From Streptomyces sp. NRRL S-31 (GTDB taxonomy: Bacteria > Actinomycetota > Actinomycetes > Streptomycetales > Streptomycetaceae): a DNA stretch of 64,000 bases. Made by a program: the position numbers and the translations under genes. Below, piece after piece: positions 29,680 through 39,933 of the stretch (position 1 is its first letter; the number at the start of each line of letters is the position of its first letter). The notes below the pieces were generated by a model. That model made no database searches and was not told the DNA's origin. It saw only the letters and a list, made by a program, of their open reading frames with translations. The DNA is taken from the NCBI RefSeq assembly GCF_000718775.1, contig NZ_JOCB01000017.1, positions 27,642 through 91,641 on the forward strand, in the 5' to 3' direction.

Positions 29680-30117
29680 TCAGGAACTGCGGCCGTTGGA
29701 ACAGCCGGGGCAGGTGCCCCAGTAGACGACCTCGGCCTCGTCGATGACGAAGCCCCGGTCGTCGGAGGCGGTCAGGCAGGGCGCGTCGCCGACCGCACAG
29801 TCGACGTCGGCGACGGCACCGCAGGACCGGCAGACGATGTGATGGTGGTTGTCGCCCACACGCCCCTCGAACCGGGCCGGGTGCCCGGCCGGCTCGATGC
29901 GGCGCACGAGGCCCGCCGCGGTCATCGCGTGCAGGGCTTCGTAGACGGCTTGCAGTGAGATGTGGCCTACGCGATCGCGGACTCCGGAGGCGATCGCCTC
30001 GACACCGAGGTGGTCGCCGTCCCGGACGGTCTCCAGCAGCGCGACGCGGGCTGCCGTCACGCGCAGGCCGGCACCGCGGAGCTCCTCGGCGGTGTTCGGT
30101 GTCGGGGAGGCGGTCAT
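29680..30117 (-). CDS. furA: FurA, Fur-family redox/peroxide repressor of katG
   Basis: The 145-residue protein has the Fur winged helix (LRGAGLRVTAARVALLE, ISLQAVYEALHAM) and metal sites: the HHHIVCRSCG region, and a C-terminal CPGC completing a structural zinc site. Direct linkage to katG identifies it as FurA. FurA-type repressors lose DNA binding after oxidation, releasing katG expression. Its promoter seems to place the transcription start at or very near the ATG (30115-30117), as known for mycobacterial furA. No ribosome site precedes the ATG. Confidence 0.95.
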   Translation of the reverse strand: MTASPTPNTAEELRGAGLRVTAARVALLETVRDGDHLGVEAIASGVRDRVGHISLQAVYEALHAMTAAGLVRRIEPAGHPARFEGRVGDNHHHIVCRSCGAVADVDCAVGDAPCLTASDDRGFVIDEAEVVYWGTCPGCSNGRSS

Positions 30118-30147
30118 GGGCTGAACCTACCCTCATAAACACGAACG
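30118..30147 (-). promoter_or_regulatory. furA-katG promoter, probably leaderless
   Basis: On the minus strand TTGAAC and TAGGTT are separated by 18 bases, and TAGGTT ends only six bases before the furA ATG. This puts the transcript start at about the start codon, so the mRNA would be leaderless. The AT-rich patch continues upstream and would also hold the FurA operator. Confidence 0.55.
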
Positions 30148-30584
30148 GTTCAATAAAACGAAGGGTGCAATTCCGGCCGTGTGCCGTCGTCGGCCGTTCA
30201 CCCACACGCCCCCTCCCGGACCCGCCCGGACCTGCGCTTACTCTTCCGCCATCACTCTGGCACAGATCCGGGCGGGGCGGTGTACGTAGCGAGCCGGGCG
30301 TCCCCGCGAACGGCTGGGCCCGCACGCGGGCACACGCCGGCCCGGTCTCCGTCCCCGTCTCCGCGCACCGGGCGCGCGGGCGTGCCGCCGACGGCCGGGC
30401 AGGGACTTCGGGGCCTCGGCGGGGGTCGACGGCGCGGACGTACGGCACGCCCCCCGAGGCGGGGCAGGGGGATCGGCGGGCGACCGCCTTCCTGGTCCGC
30501 CGGCCAGGAGATCCGGCCGCTGCTCGATCCCCGCGCGGACGGCCGTCGGCAGGGGCGTGAGCGAGCGCACCGTGGGGCCGCGGG

Positions 30585-30650
30585 CGCGGCGTGCCGCTCG
30601 GCGGTGGATGTCCGGGGCGCGGCGTGCCGCCCGGCGGTGGGTGTCCGGGG
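30585..30650. repeat. 33-bp tandem repeat, two copies plus a partial third
   Basis: Units 30585-30617 and 30618-30650 differ at two positions (T/C and A/G), and a degenerate third unit starts at 30651. The unit begins CGCGGCGTGCCGC. A period of 33 keeps reading frame, but no plausible gene contains it. Confidence 0.75.
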
Positions 30651-30838
30651 CGCGGCGGCGTGCGCCACCGCGCCGGGGCGTCACTCGTGCGGGCCCACGG
30701 GTCCCGCCGTCCGTGGCACCCGCGGCGGTCCGCCGTCCGGCAGCCGTGTGATGTTCGCACCCCGGCGTGATGGACCGGGGGCAACCGGGCAACGTACCCC
30801 TTCATGCCCCACGCGTACCTCCTGCGGCAGGTGATCCG

Positions 30839-32014
30839 ATGACCACGGCGACGAGCCCCACGCTCCGGACGCCGCCCGCCCGGACCGGTGCGGCGGCCGA
30901 CGCCGCCCCCGCACCGGCCGTCCCGTCCGCCCTGCCGTCCCTCACCGGTCTGCGCTGGATGGCGGCGCTGCTGGTGTTCGGACTGCACGTGCACAACTTC
31001 GGCTGGTTCGGCGGCACGGGTGGCCGCCTCGTGGCCTGGGGCTTCGGCGCCGGTGCCACCGGGGTGTCGTTCTTCTTCGTCCTGTCGGGGTTCGTGCTGA
31101 CCTGGTCGGCGCGGCCCCGCGACCGCGCGCTCGCGTTCTGGTGGCGGCGCGTCGCGCGGATCTACCCGGTGCACCTGGTCACCCTCGCCGTCGCCTTCGT
31201 CCTGGCGTGGGCGGTGACCCACCAGGCGCTGCCGACGCCGAAGCAGGCGCTGGCGAACGCGCTGCTGCTGCACGCGTGGTGGCGCCCGTGGTGGCAGACG
31301 CTGAACCCGGTGAGCTGGTCCCTGGTCTGCGAGGCGTTCTTCTACGCCGTCTTCCCGGCGCTGATCCTGCTGCTGCGCCGGCTCGGGGCGCGCGGGGCCG
31401 CCGCGCTGGGCGGGCTGTCGACGGCGGCGGTGCCGGTACTGGCCTGGGCGGAGGCCCACCACTGGTGGAGCCAGTCGGTCTACTCGTTGCCCGTCGCGCG
31501 GCTGCCCGAGTTCGTGCTCGGCGCGGTCACCGCACGGCTGGTGCTGCTCGGCCGCTGGCGCGGGCCGGGGCTGGAGGCGTCGCTCGCCCTGGCCGTCGTC
31601 GGCTACTTCCTGGTCCCGCAGGTCACGCCCGGCTACTCCGCCACCGTGTGCACCATCGCCGGGTTCGCCCTGCTGATCCCGGCCGCGGCGGTCGCGGACG
31701 TGCGCGGGCTGCCGTCCCTGTGGCGGCGCCGGCGGATGGTGCGGCTCGGGGAGCTGTCGTTCGCCTTCTACATGATCCATCTGCTGGTGCTGCGCGCCGC
31801 GACGCCCCTGCTGGGCAGGAAGCCGCACTTCGGCGTGGTGCCGGGGCTGGCCGTCACCACCGCCGCGTTCGCCGTGTCGCTGGCCCTGTCCTGGGTGCTC
31901 TACGAGGGGGTGGAGCGCCCGGCCCGCCGGCTGCTGCTGCGCCACCGCCGGCCGGCCCCGCGCCCCGACCCGCGCCCGGCCCGCCGGGGGACCGGGACCG
32001 CTGCTCGGGACTGA
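30839..32014 (+). CDS. Membrane-bound acyltransferase (Acyltransferase_3 family)
   Basis: The 391-residue integral membrane protein has about ten predicted helices. The family start signature is LPSLTGLRWMAALLVFGLHVHN, where Arg and the following His are conserved, and GVSFFFVLSGFVLTW and SWSLVCEAFFYAVFP are the other blocks. Such proteins transfer O-acyl groups to cell-surface glycans, antibiotics or peptidoglycan. The ATG at 30839 gives a short Ala/Pro-rich cytoplasmic leader. There is no neighbouring glycosyltransferase, so the acceptor is unknown. The basic, Pro-rich C-terminal tail is cytoplasmic. Confidence 0.9.
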   Translation: MTTATSPTLRTPPARTGAAADAAPAPAVPSALPSLTGLRWMAALLVFGLHVHNFGWFGGTGGRLVAWGFGAGATGVSFFFVLSGFVLTWSARPRDRALAFWWRRVARIYPVHLVTLAVAFVLAWAVTHQALPTPKQALANALLLHAWWRPWWQTLNPVSWSLVCEAFFYAVFPALILLLRRLGARGAAALGGLSTAAVPVLAWAEAHHWWSQSVYSLPVARLPEFVLGAVTARLVLLGRWRGPGLEASLALAVVGYFLVPQVTPGYSATVCTIAGFALLIPAAAVADVRGLPSLWRRRRMVRLGELSFAFYMIHLLVLRAATPLLGRKPHFGVVPGLAVTTAAFAVSLALSWVLYEGVERPARRLLLRHRRPAPRPDPRPARRGTGTAARD

Positions 32015-32638
32015 CGGCGGCGCAGCCGCCCGCCTGACGCGAGGGGAATCCGGCCGGGCCACCCGCTGGTCACCGGGCCGCAGGACCCTCCTCCCGGGGC
32101 CGGCGTCGCACGCGCGGGTGACGTCCGCAACAGCGAGGAGAGTCCTGAGGGTTTCGGGGTAGGCGCCTGTGCGACACCGGCCCGCGGCGCACCCTCGCGG
32201 GCCGGCCGCACTCGAACGCACCGAAGGAGCCGAGTCGTGCGCGGGAAGCACACCCGGGGGAACCGGCGGCCGGCCGGTCCGTCCCCCGCCCCTGCCCGCC
32301 GGCGCCCGTCCGCGCGGGACGCCTCGGCCGGCCGTACCCGCGCACGGGTGCGGGCGGGGGCGCGGTCACGGGTGCGCGACCCCCGCCGGGCCGGGGAGCC
32401 GCGGCACGGCGGCCGGGAGGCGCCCTGCGGCACCGCCCGCCGCCCCGGCCCCTCGCCGGTCCGGCCACCCGCCCGACCACCGGCCCAACCACCCTTGACG
32501 CGCACCGGAGTTGCCCCGGTCACGGGGGGCGGGGGCGGGTTTGGGCCGCCCGCGCGGCGGGAGCTACGGTGTCCGGTCGGCGATGATCGGCTTCGGGGAA
32601 CCGGCCGGTCGGCCCACCCGGCCGCGCGAGAGGAGAGG
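32015..32638. other. Upstream region of the stress-signalling operon
   Basis: About 620 bases. GAGT-N13-GGGTAG, with GGGTAG at 32157-32162, loosely resembles a Streptomyces sigma-B promoter (GNNT-N14-16-GGGTAY) but has a short spacer. A GTG at 32237 preceded by GAAGGAG opens a frame that continues into the rsbR-like gene; its peptide is Arg/Pro-rich and not conserved-looking, so it was not called. Confidence 0.35.
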
Positions 32639-33532
32639 ATGACAGTGCCCGAGCAGGACACGGCCGCATCGGCCCCGCAGGTGGTGAGCGCCTTCCTGGA
32701 GCAGCGCAAGGAGCAGATCGCCCAGCGCTGGGCCGACGCCCCCCTGTTCCGTTCGGTCTTCACCGTCTCACGGGACGAGGCGGTCGAGGCGTGCAAGGCC
32801 GTGGTGGAAGCGCTCTCCGAGGTGGCCGTCAGCGGACGGCTGGAGGACATCGGGGCGCCCGGCTTCGGCACCGTGCGCGACCAGCTGGGGCGCATGTCCG
32901 GTGCCCGGGCCCGCGCCGGATCCACCCCGTCCCGGATCGCCGCCGAGGTGGCGGGGCTGCGCGGCCCGGCGGTCGACCTGCTGCGCCGGGAGTTCGCCGA
33001 CCCCGCGGCCCCGCGGGCCCAGGAGAGCGTGCTGGCGCTGACCCTGCTGCTGGGCACGCTGCGCCTGGTCGTGATGGAGACGGCGCTGGACGCGAACGCG
33101 GAGCTGATCGAGCGGCAGCGCCAGCAGCTGCTCGAAGTGGCCACCCCGGTCATCAAGTTGTGGGAGGGCACGGTCGCCGTCCCGCTGATCGGGACGCTGG
33201 ACAGCGCGCGCAGCCAGGTGGTGATGGAGTCGCTGCTGGAGGCGATCGTCGACCAGCGGGCGCGGTACGCCATCCTGGACATCACCGGGGTGTCGACGGT
33301 CGACTCGCTGGTGGCGCAGCACCTGATGAAGACGGTGGCGGCGGCACGCCTGATGGGCGCCGAGTGCATCGTCTCCGGGATCCGCCCGGCCATCGCGCAG
33401 ACCATCGTGCAGCTCGGCATCGATCTGGGCTCGGTGCTCACCCGGGCCTCGCTGGCCGACGCGCTGGCCTACGCGCTGGGCCGGCAGGGCATCGAGGTGT
33501 CCCGTGCGGACACGGCGGCGGACGCCCGGTGA
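32639..33532 (+). CDS. RsbR-like stressosome co-antagonist (N-terminal sensor + STAS)
   Basis: The 297-residue protein has a helical N-terminal sensor domain (about 1-150, globin-like in RsbR relatives) and a C-terminal STAS domain beginning near LLEVATPVIKLWEGTVAVPL. The phospho-site region DITGVSTVDSLVAQHL carries Ser223 at the position usually Thr or Ser, and SGIRPAIAQTIV holds the second. RsbR and RsbS form stressosome complexes that trap RsbT. AGGAGAGG precedes the ATG. It begins a five-gene operon with overlapping starts. Which stress is sensed is not clear. Confidence 0.9.
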   Translation: MTVPEQDTAASAPQVVSAFLEQRKEQIAQRWADAPLFRSVFTVSRDEAVEACKAVVEALSEVAVSGRLEDIGAPGFGTVRDQLGRMSGARARAGSTPSRIAAEVAGLRGPAVDLLRREFADPAAPRAQESVLALTLLLGTLRLVVMETALDANAELIERQRQQLLEVATPVIKLWEGTVAVPLIGTLDSARSQVVMESLLEAIVDQRARYAILDITGVSTVDSLVAQHLMKTVAAARLMGAECIVSGIRPAIAQTIVQLGIDLGSVLTRASLADALAYALGRQGIEVSRADTAADAR

Positions 33533-33909
33533 ACCAGCCCGTCCCCGCACCGCCGGCCCAGGTCCCGGTACTCGCCCTGGGCGACGTCCTGCTGGTCTCC
33601 CTCCAGGGCGAACTCCACGACGGGATGGCCGAGCAGCTCCAGCACGACATCACCGGCCGCATCGCGACCAGCCGGGTGACCGGGGTGGTGCTCGACATCT
33701 CCGGGGTGGACATCGTCGACTCCTTCCTCGGCCGGGTGCTCGCGGAGATCGCCTCCACGGCCCGGCTGCTGGCGGCCCGCACGGTGCTGGCCGGGATGCG
33801 CCCCGCCGTGGCGATCACCCTGGTCGAGCTGGGGCTGACGCTGCCCGGTCTGGTCACCGCCCTGGACGTGGACCGCGCCATGGAACTGCTCTCGCAGAGG
33901 GGGAGCTGA
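33529..33909 (+). CDS. RsbS-like STAS antagonist
   Basis: The 126-residue protein is a single STAS domain: VLALGDVLLVSLQGELHDGMA followed by VLDISGVDIVDSFLGRVL, where Ser65 is the expected phosphorylation site for RsbT. The GTG overlaps the rsbR-like stop by GTGA, so translation is coupled. By homology it forms the stressosome core with RsbR-like proteins and holds the next gene product, RsbT, until stress. Confidence 0.93.
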   Translation: MNQPVPAPPAQVPVLALGDVLLVSLQGELHDGMAEQLQHDITGRIATSRVTGVVLDISGVDIVDSFLGRVLAEIASTARLLAARTVLAGMRPAVAITLVELGLTLPGLVTALDVDRAMELLSQRGS

Positions 33910-34355
33910 TGCAGCGGTCCGGCCAGGCGTCCGCGACGAGCCTGCCCATCGGCTCGGACGCGGATCTGGCCTGGGTGCGGCAGGAGGTCAGGCAGTGCGC
34001 CGCGGGGCTCGGCTTCGGTCTGGTGCAGCAGACGAAGCTGGTCACGGCGGCGAGCGAGCTGGCCCGCAACACCCTGGTGCACGGCGGCGGCGGACGGGTG
34101 GAGATAACACCGGTGGACAACGGCCGCAGCAAGGGGCTGCGGATGTCCTTCATCGACAGCGGTCCCGGCATCCGCGACCTGGAGCTGGCCATGACCGACG
34201 GGTACACCACCGGCGGCGGACTCGGGCTCGGGCTGTCCGGTTCCCGGCGGCTGGTGCAGGAGTTCCATGTCGACACCGAGCCCGGCCGGGGCACGACCGT
34301 CACGGCCGTCGCCTGGGTGGCCCAGGTGCCCGCGTCCCGGCCGGGGGTGCGATGA
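33909..34355 (+). CDS. RsbT-like serine kinase / switch protein
   Basis: The 148-residue protein is a GHKL ATPase: AASELARNTLVHGGGG (N box), FIDSGPGIRDLELAM (G1) and TTGGGLGLGLSGSRRLV (G2). RsbT phosphorylates RsbS and RsbR, is then released, and activates a PP2C phosphatase of RsbU type. Start ATG overlaps the RsbS stop by TGATG. The phosphatase encoded two genes later is the likely partner. Confidence 0.93.
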   Translation: MQRSGQASATSLPIGSDADLAWVRQEVRQCAAGLGFGLVQQTKLVTAASELARNTLVHGGGGRVEITPVDNGRSKGLRMSFIDSGPGIRDLELAMTDGYTTGGGLGLGLSGSRRLVQEFHVDTEPGRGTTVTAVAWVAQVPASRPGVR

Positions 34356-35413
34356 GCCGGGTGTGGGAGGTTCCGGTGCACGATTCCACCCGGGTCCGGG
34401 ACGCGCGGATCGCGGCGCGCGAGGCGTGTGCGGCGGCCGGGTTCGCCCCCGCCCGCACGGCGGCGGGGGAGCTGGTCGCGACCGAGCTGGCGACCAACCT
34501 GCTCAAGCACGCCGGCGGGGGCCTGATGGTGGTGAACCTGGTGCGGCCGCCGGACGGCGCGGGCACGGCGGTCCAGCTGTTCTCGCTCGACCACGGCCCC
34601 GGCATCGCCGACGTGGACGCCGCGCTGGGCGACGGCTACTCCACCGCCGCCGCCGGCTCGCTCGGCGCGGGGCTGGGCAGCTGTCTGCGCCGTGCCGACG
34701 CCTTCCGTCTGTACAGCCGGCCGGGCCGCGGGACCGTGACGGCGGCCCGGATCGACCCGGAGCCCGGCGGGCGCGGCGCGGCGACGGCCGAGCCGCCGGC
34801 GGGCGGGATCACGGTGGCCCTCGGACAGGCCGGGCAGTGTGGCGACGCCTGGGCCTGGGCGCGCTCCGGGAGGTTGCTGACGCTGCTCCTCGCGGACGGT
34901 CTGGGGCACGGTCCGAAGGCGGCGCACGCCTCCGCCGCGGCGGTGGCGGAGCTGGACCGCGCCGCGGGCCTGCCGCCCGCGGAGCTGCTGCGCCGGCTGC
35001 ACACCGCGCTGCGGCCCACCCGTGGGGCGGCGGTCGTGGTGGCCCAGGTGGACCCGGACCGGGCGGAGATCGCCCTGGCCGGGGTCGGCAACGCCGGCGC
35101 CCGGGTGCGCACCGGGGACTCCTGGACGTCCTGCCTCTCCCATCCGGGGATCGTCGGGGCGTACTTCCCGGCGCACGTCCCCGTCCACCGGCTGCCATGG
35201 CGGCGGGACAGTCTGCTCGTCGCGCACAGCGACGGACTGCCCAGCCGGTGGACGCCACCGGAGGACCCCTCGCTGCTCGCCCACGATCCGTCGGTGGTGG
35301 CCGCGGCGATCCTGCGTGACGCAGGCAGCCCCGCCCGCCCCGTACGCGACGACACCAGTGTGGCCGTACTGGCCCCCGACCGCCGGACCAGCCCCTATGA
35401 CAGCCGCCTCTGA
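34352..35413 (+). CDS. Fused GHKL ATPase and RsbX-like PP2C phosphatase
   Basis: Residues about 1-135 form a second GHKL ATPase (VATELATNLLKHAGGG, DHGPGIADVD, SLGAGLGSCLRRAD). Residues about 150-345 form a SpoIIE/RsbX-type phosphatase with LLLADGLGHGPKAAH, VVVAQVD, AHSDGLPSRW and DDTSVAVL. In Bacillus, RsbX dephosphorylates RsbS/RsbR to reset the stressosome. The fusion of kinase-like and phosphatase modules could combine the two opposing steps. ATGA overlap with rsbT couples translation; the 3' end overlaps the next gene by 17 bases in another frame. Confidence 0.88.
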   Translation: MSRVWEVPVHDSTRVRDARIAAREACAAAGFAPARTAAGELVATELATNLLKHAGGGLMVVNLVRPPDGAGTAVQLFSLDHGPGIADVDAALGDGYSTAAAGSLGAGLGSCLRRADAFRLYSRPGRGTVTAARIDPEPGGRGAATAEPPAGGITVALGQAGQCGDAWAWARSGRLLTLLLADGLGHGPKAAHASAAAVAELDRAAGLPPAELLRRLHTALRPTRGAAVVVAQVDPDRAEIALAGVGNAGARVRTGDSWTSCLSHPGIVGAYFPAHVPVHRLPWRRDSLLVAHSDGLPSRWTPPEDPSLLAHDPSVVAAAILRDAGSPARPVRDDTSVAVLAPDRRTSPYDSRL

Positions 35414-37055
35414 CACCTGGACCATCGCCCGCGCCGCCGACGGGGCCCGCGCCCGTGCCCTGCTGGCGCGGCTCGCCGCGGACGCCGGTGTGCCCGTGCC
35501 CGACCGCGCCCGCTTCCTGTCCGCGCTCGGCACCCGGCTGCGCCGCGCCCTGGCCTCGGGCGGCGCGGAGCTGGCCGTGACCGCCGGTGCCGACGGCCGG
35601 CTGCGGGTCGCCCTGGGCGGCCCGGAGCCCTGGCAGTACACGCTCGTCTGCCCCTCCCCCGTGCCCGGCCCGCTGCCCCGCCCCGACGACACCCCGCTCG
35701 CCGAGGCGCTGCTGGACGCCGACGAGGACGCCGCGGCCCTGCTGACGGAACTGGCGGAGACGGAGGAGCTGGTCCGGCTGCACCGGGAGGAGCTGCACCA
35801 GACCAACCAGGGCGTGCTGGCGCTGCACGCCGAGCTGGAGGCGGCGGCGCGGGCGCAGCGCGCCCTCCTGGACGCCGAGCGGGCGGCCCGCGCGGAGGCG
35901 GAGAAGGCCCGCCGGCTGCTGACCTTCCTGGCCGACGCGAGCGCCGCCCTGAACGCCTCCCTGGACCACGAGGACATCGTGCGCCGGCTGCCCGAGCTGC
36001 TGGTCCCGGGGTACGCCCGGCACGTCGACGTCTGGCTGATGGACGACGAGCGGATGCCGACGGAGGAGCCGGCGGCGGCCACGATGCCGGCGCTGCGCAC
36101 CGGCCGCCCGCAGCACGCGGGCTCCCGGCCCGGCGGACTCCCGGGCGTGGACGACCTGCCGGCGTCGGCGCTCTGCCCGGACCGGCCGCTGCTGTGCCTG
36201 CCACTGGGCGCGCGCACGGTGCAGGGGGTGCTGACGCTGGTCGCGCCCGGCGAGCGCTTCGACCCGGACACCACCGTGATGCTGCTGGAGCTGGCCCGGC
36301 GGGCGGGCACCGCCCTGGACAACGCGCGCCGGTACGAACAGCACCGGGACGTCGCCGAGGCCCTCCAGCGGGCCCAGCTGACCGACCTGCCCGACACGCC
36401 GGGCCTGGCGCTGGCGGCGCGCTACCTGCCGGCGACGCGCGGGCTGAACATCGGCGGTGACTGGTACGACGCGTTCTCCCAGCCGGACGGCAGTGTGCTG
36501 GCGGTGATAGGGGACGTCACGGGGCACGGGCTGCGCGCGGCGGTCATCATGGGCCAGTTGCGCACCGCGCTGCGTGCCTACGCCGTCGAGGGCAACGGTC
36601 CGGCGCGGATTCTGACCCTGCTGCACCGGATGCTCCGCCACCAGCAGCCGGAGCTCTACGCGACCTGCGCGATCGCCCGGTTCACGCCCGGGGAGCCGGA
36701 CATGGTGTGGGCCGCCGCCGGGCATCCGCCCGCGGTGGCCCGCGGTCCCGAGGGCGAGGTGCGGGTGCTGGAGGCGAAGCCGGGGATCATGCTGGGCGTC
36801 CCGCTGCCGTACGAGTACGAGGAGCACACCGTCGAGTTGCCGACGGGTTCCACCGTCGCGCTGTACACGGACGGGCTGGTGGAGCGGCGGTCCGCGGGGA
36901 TCGACGCGGGCATCGACCGGCTCGCCCGGGCGATGGGGACGCTCGGCCCGGTGGACCTGGACGGGGCGGCCGACGCGCTGCTCAAGCCGATGCTGCACGA
37001 CTCCGAACACGACGACGACATCTGTCTGTTGCTGTGCCGCACCCTGCCGGGGTGA
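35397..37055 (+). CDS. PP2C-type phosphatase with GAF domain (RsbU/SpoIIE-like)
   Basis: The 552-residue protein starts with a degenerate ATPase-like region (1-110), a coiled coil around LAETEELVRLHREELHQTN, a GAF domain (about 180-325), and a C-terminal SpoIIE phosphatase. The phosphatase metal motifs are IGGDWYDAF, GDVTGHGLRAA, TDGLVERR and DDDICLL. It is the likely effector that dephosphorylates an anti-sigma-factor antagonist when stimulated by the RsbT-like protein. It ends the operon. No anti-sigma factor, antagonist or sigma factor gene lies in the window, so the output is elsewhere. Confidence 0.92.
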   Translation: MTAASDTWTIARAADGARARALLARLAADAGVPVPDRARFLSALGTRLRRALASGGAELAVTAGADGRLRVALGGPEPWQYTLVCPSPVPGPLPRPDDTPLAEALLDADEDAAALLTELAETEELVRLHREELHQTNQGVLALHAELEAAARAQRALLDAERAARAEAEKARRLLTFLADASAALNASLDHEDIVRRLPELLVPGYARHVDVWLMDDERMPTEEPAAATMPALRTGRPQHAGSRPGGLPGVDDLPASALCPDRPLLCLPLGARTVQGVLTLVAPGERFDPDTTVMLLELARRAGTALDNARRYEQHRDVAEALQRAQLTDLPDTPGLALAARYLPATRGLNIGGDWYDAFSQPDGSVLAVIGDVTGHGLRAAVIMGQLRTALRAYAVEGNGPARILTLLHRMLRHQQPELYATCAIARFTPGEPDMVWAAAGHPPAVARGPEGEVRVLEAKPGIMLGVPLPYEYEEHTVELPTGSTVALYTDGLVERRSAGIDAGIDRLARAMGTLGPVDLDGAADALLKPMLHDSEHDDDICLLLCRTLPG

Positions 37056-37164
37056 ACGGCCGTGCGCCGGCCCCCGGTCGCGGGGACCGGCGCCCGGGCG
37101 GATGTTGGCGTCGGGTACGGCTCCATCACACCCGGCGTCCGCGTCCCTCGCCTCCCCGGATACG

Positions 37165-37205
37165 CCGGCCGGGGGAGCGCTCTGCCCGGGCGCTCCCCCG
37201 GCCGG
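37165..37205. terminator. Bidirectional 16-bp hairpin between stress operon and catalase
   Basis: Arms 37165-37180 and 37190-37205 are a perfect 16-base inverted repeat with a nine-base loop. It lies between convergent stops at 37055 and 37209 and abuts the catalase stop. Confidence 0.85.
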
Positions 37206-37208
37206 TCG

Positions 37209-39488
<2,280 letters not shown>

Positions 39489-39933
39489 CGGTTGCAAATC
39501 CTTCGCTGGTCACGGGTGGGCGGGTCCGGCACGTACGAGCTGGTGCCCGGTGCGCGGTGGCCACGCCGGGGACGTGCGGCCGACACCATGGCCGGTCCTG
39601 GCGGAACCAGGTGGAGAGGGGCGGTGCGGGCGGCCTCGTACCGAGGTCCCCGGGGCGGGGCGTCCGAAACCGGGAACATCACGAGGAGTCACCGGTCGGG
39701 GTGAAGTCGGGCCGTCTCCCATCGATTTACCGGGGCGGCGGGCCCGCCGGACACGCCGGCCCGGAGACCGCCGGCAGGGCCAAGGGCCCCCTGCCGTGCA
39801 GGTCTTCCATCAGCAGGGCCGGCTTCTTGACCCGGGGGCAGACCGGCGCCCGGCCGCCCGCATCGCCACCCTAGGCGCTGCGGGCGGGGGGCGCAGTTCG
39901 GGAGGGGCCGGGCGCGGACGGCCGTCCGGCCGG
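39489..39933. other. Catalase upstream region with a sigma-B-like promoter candidate
   Basis: About 445 bases without a gene. On the minus strand GTTT-N15-GGGGAC (39646-39670) differs from the sigma-B consensus GNNT-N14-16-GGGTAY at one -10 base. It would give a leader of about 150 nucleotides. Several GC-rich inverted words near 39740-39830 could terminate the decarboxylase transcript. Confidence 0.35.

Larger units (their letters stand above)
30118..30838. other. Long divergent intergenic region furA/acyltransferase
   Basis: About 720 bases. The first 30 hold the furA promoter. The rest is extremely GC-rich and encodes no conserved peptide in any frame. A 33-base tandem repeat lies at 30585-30650. 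The promoter for the acyltransferase must be in the last 150 bases, but no clear -10 was found. Confidence 0.4.

Noticed and set aside
30585..30660. Possible CRISPR-like repeat
   Set aside because: The 33-base units are directly adjacent without spacers, so it is a tandem repeat, not an array.
32237..32638. Extended start of the RsbR-like protein
   Set aside because: The extension has a ribosome site, but its Arg/Pro-rich composition and the strong AGGAGAGG before 32639 favour the shorter protein. It is kept only as a finding.
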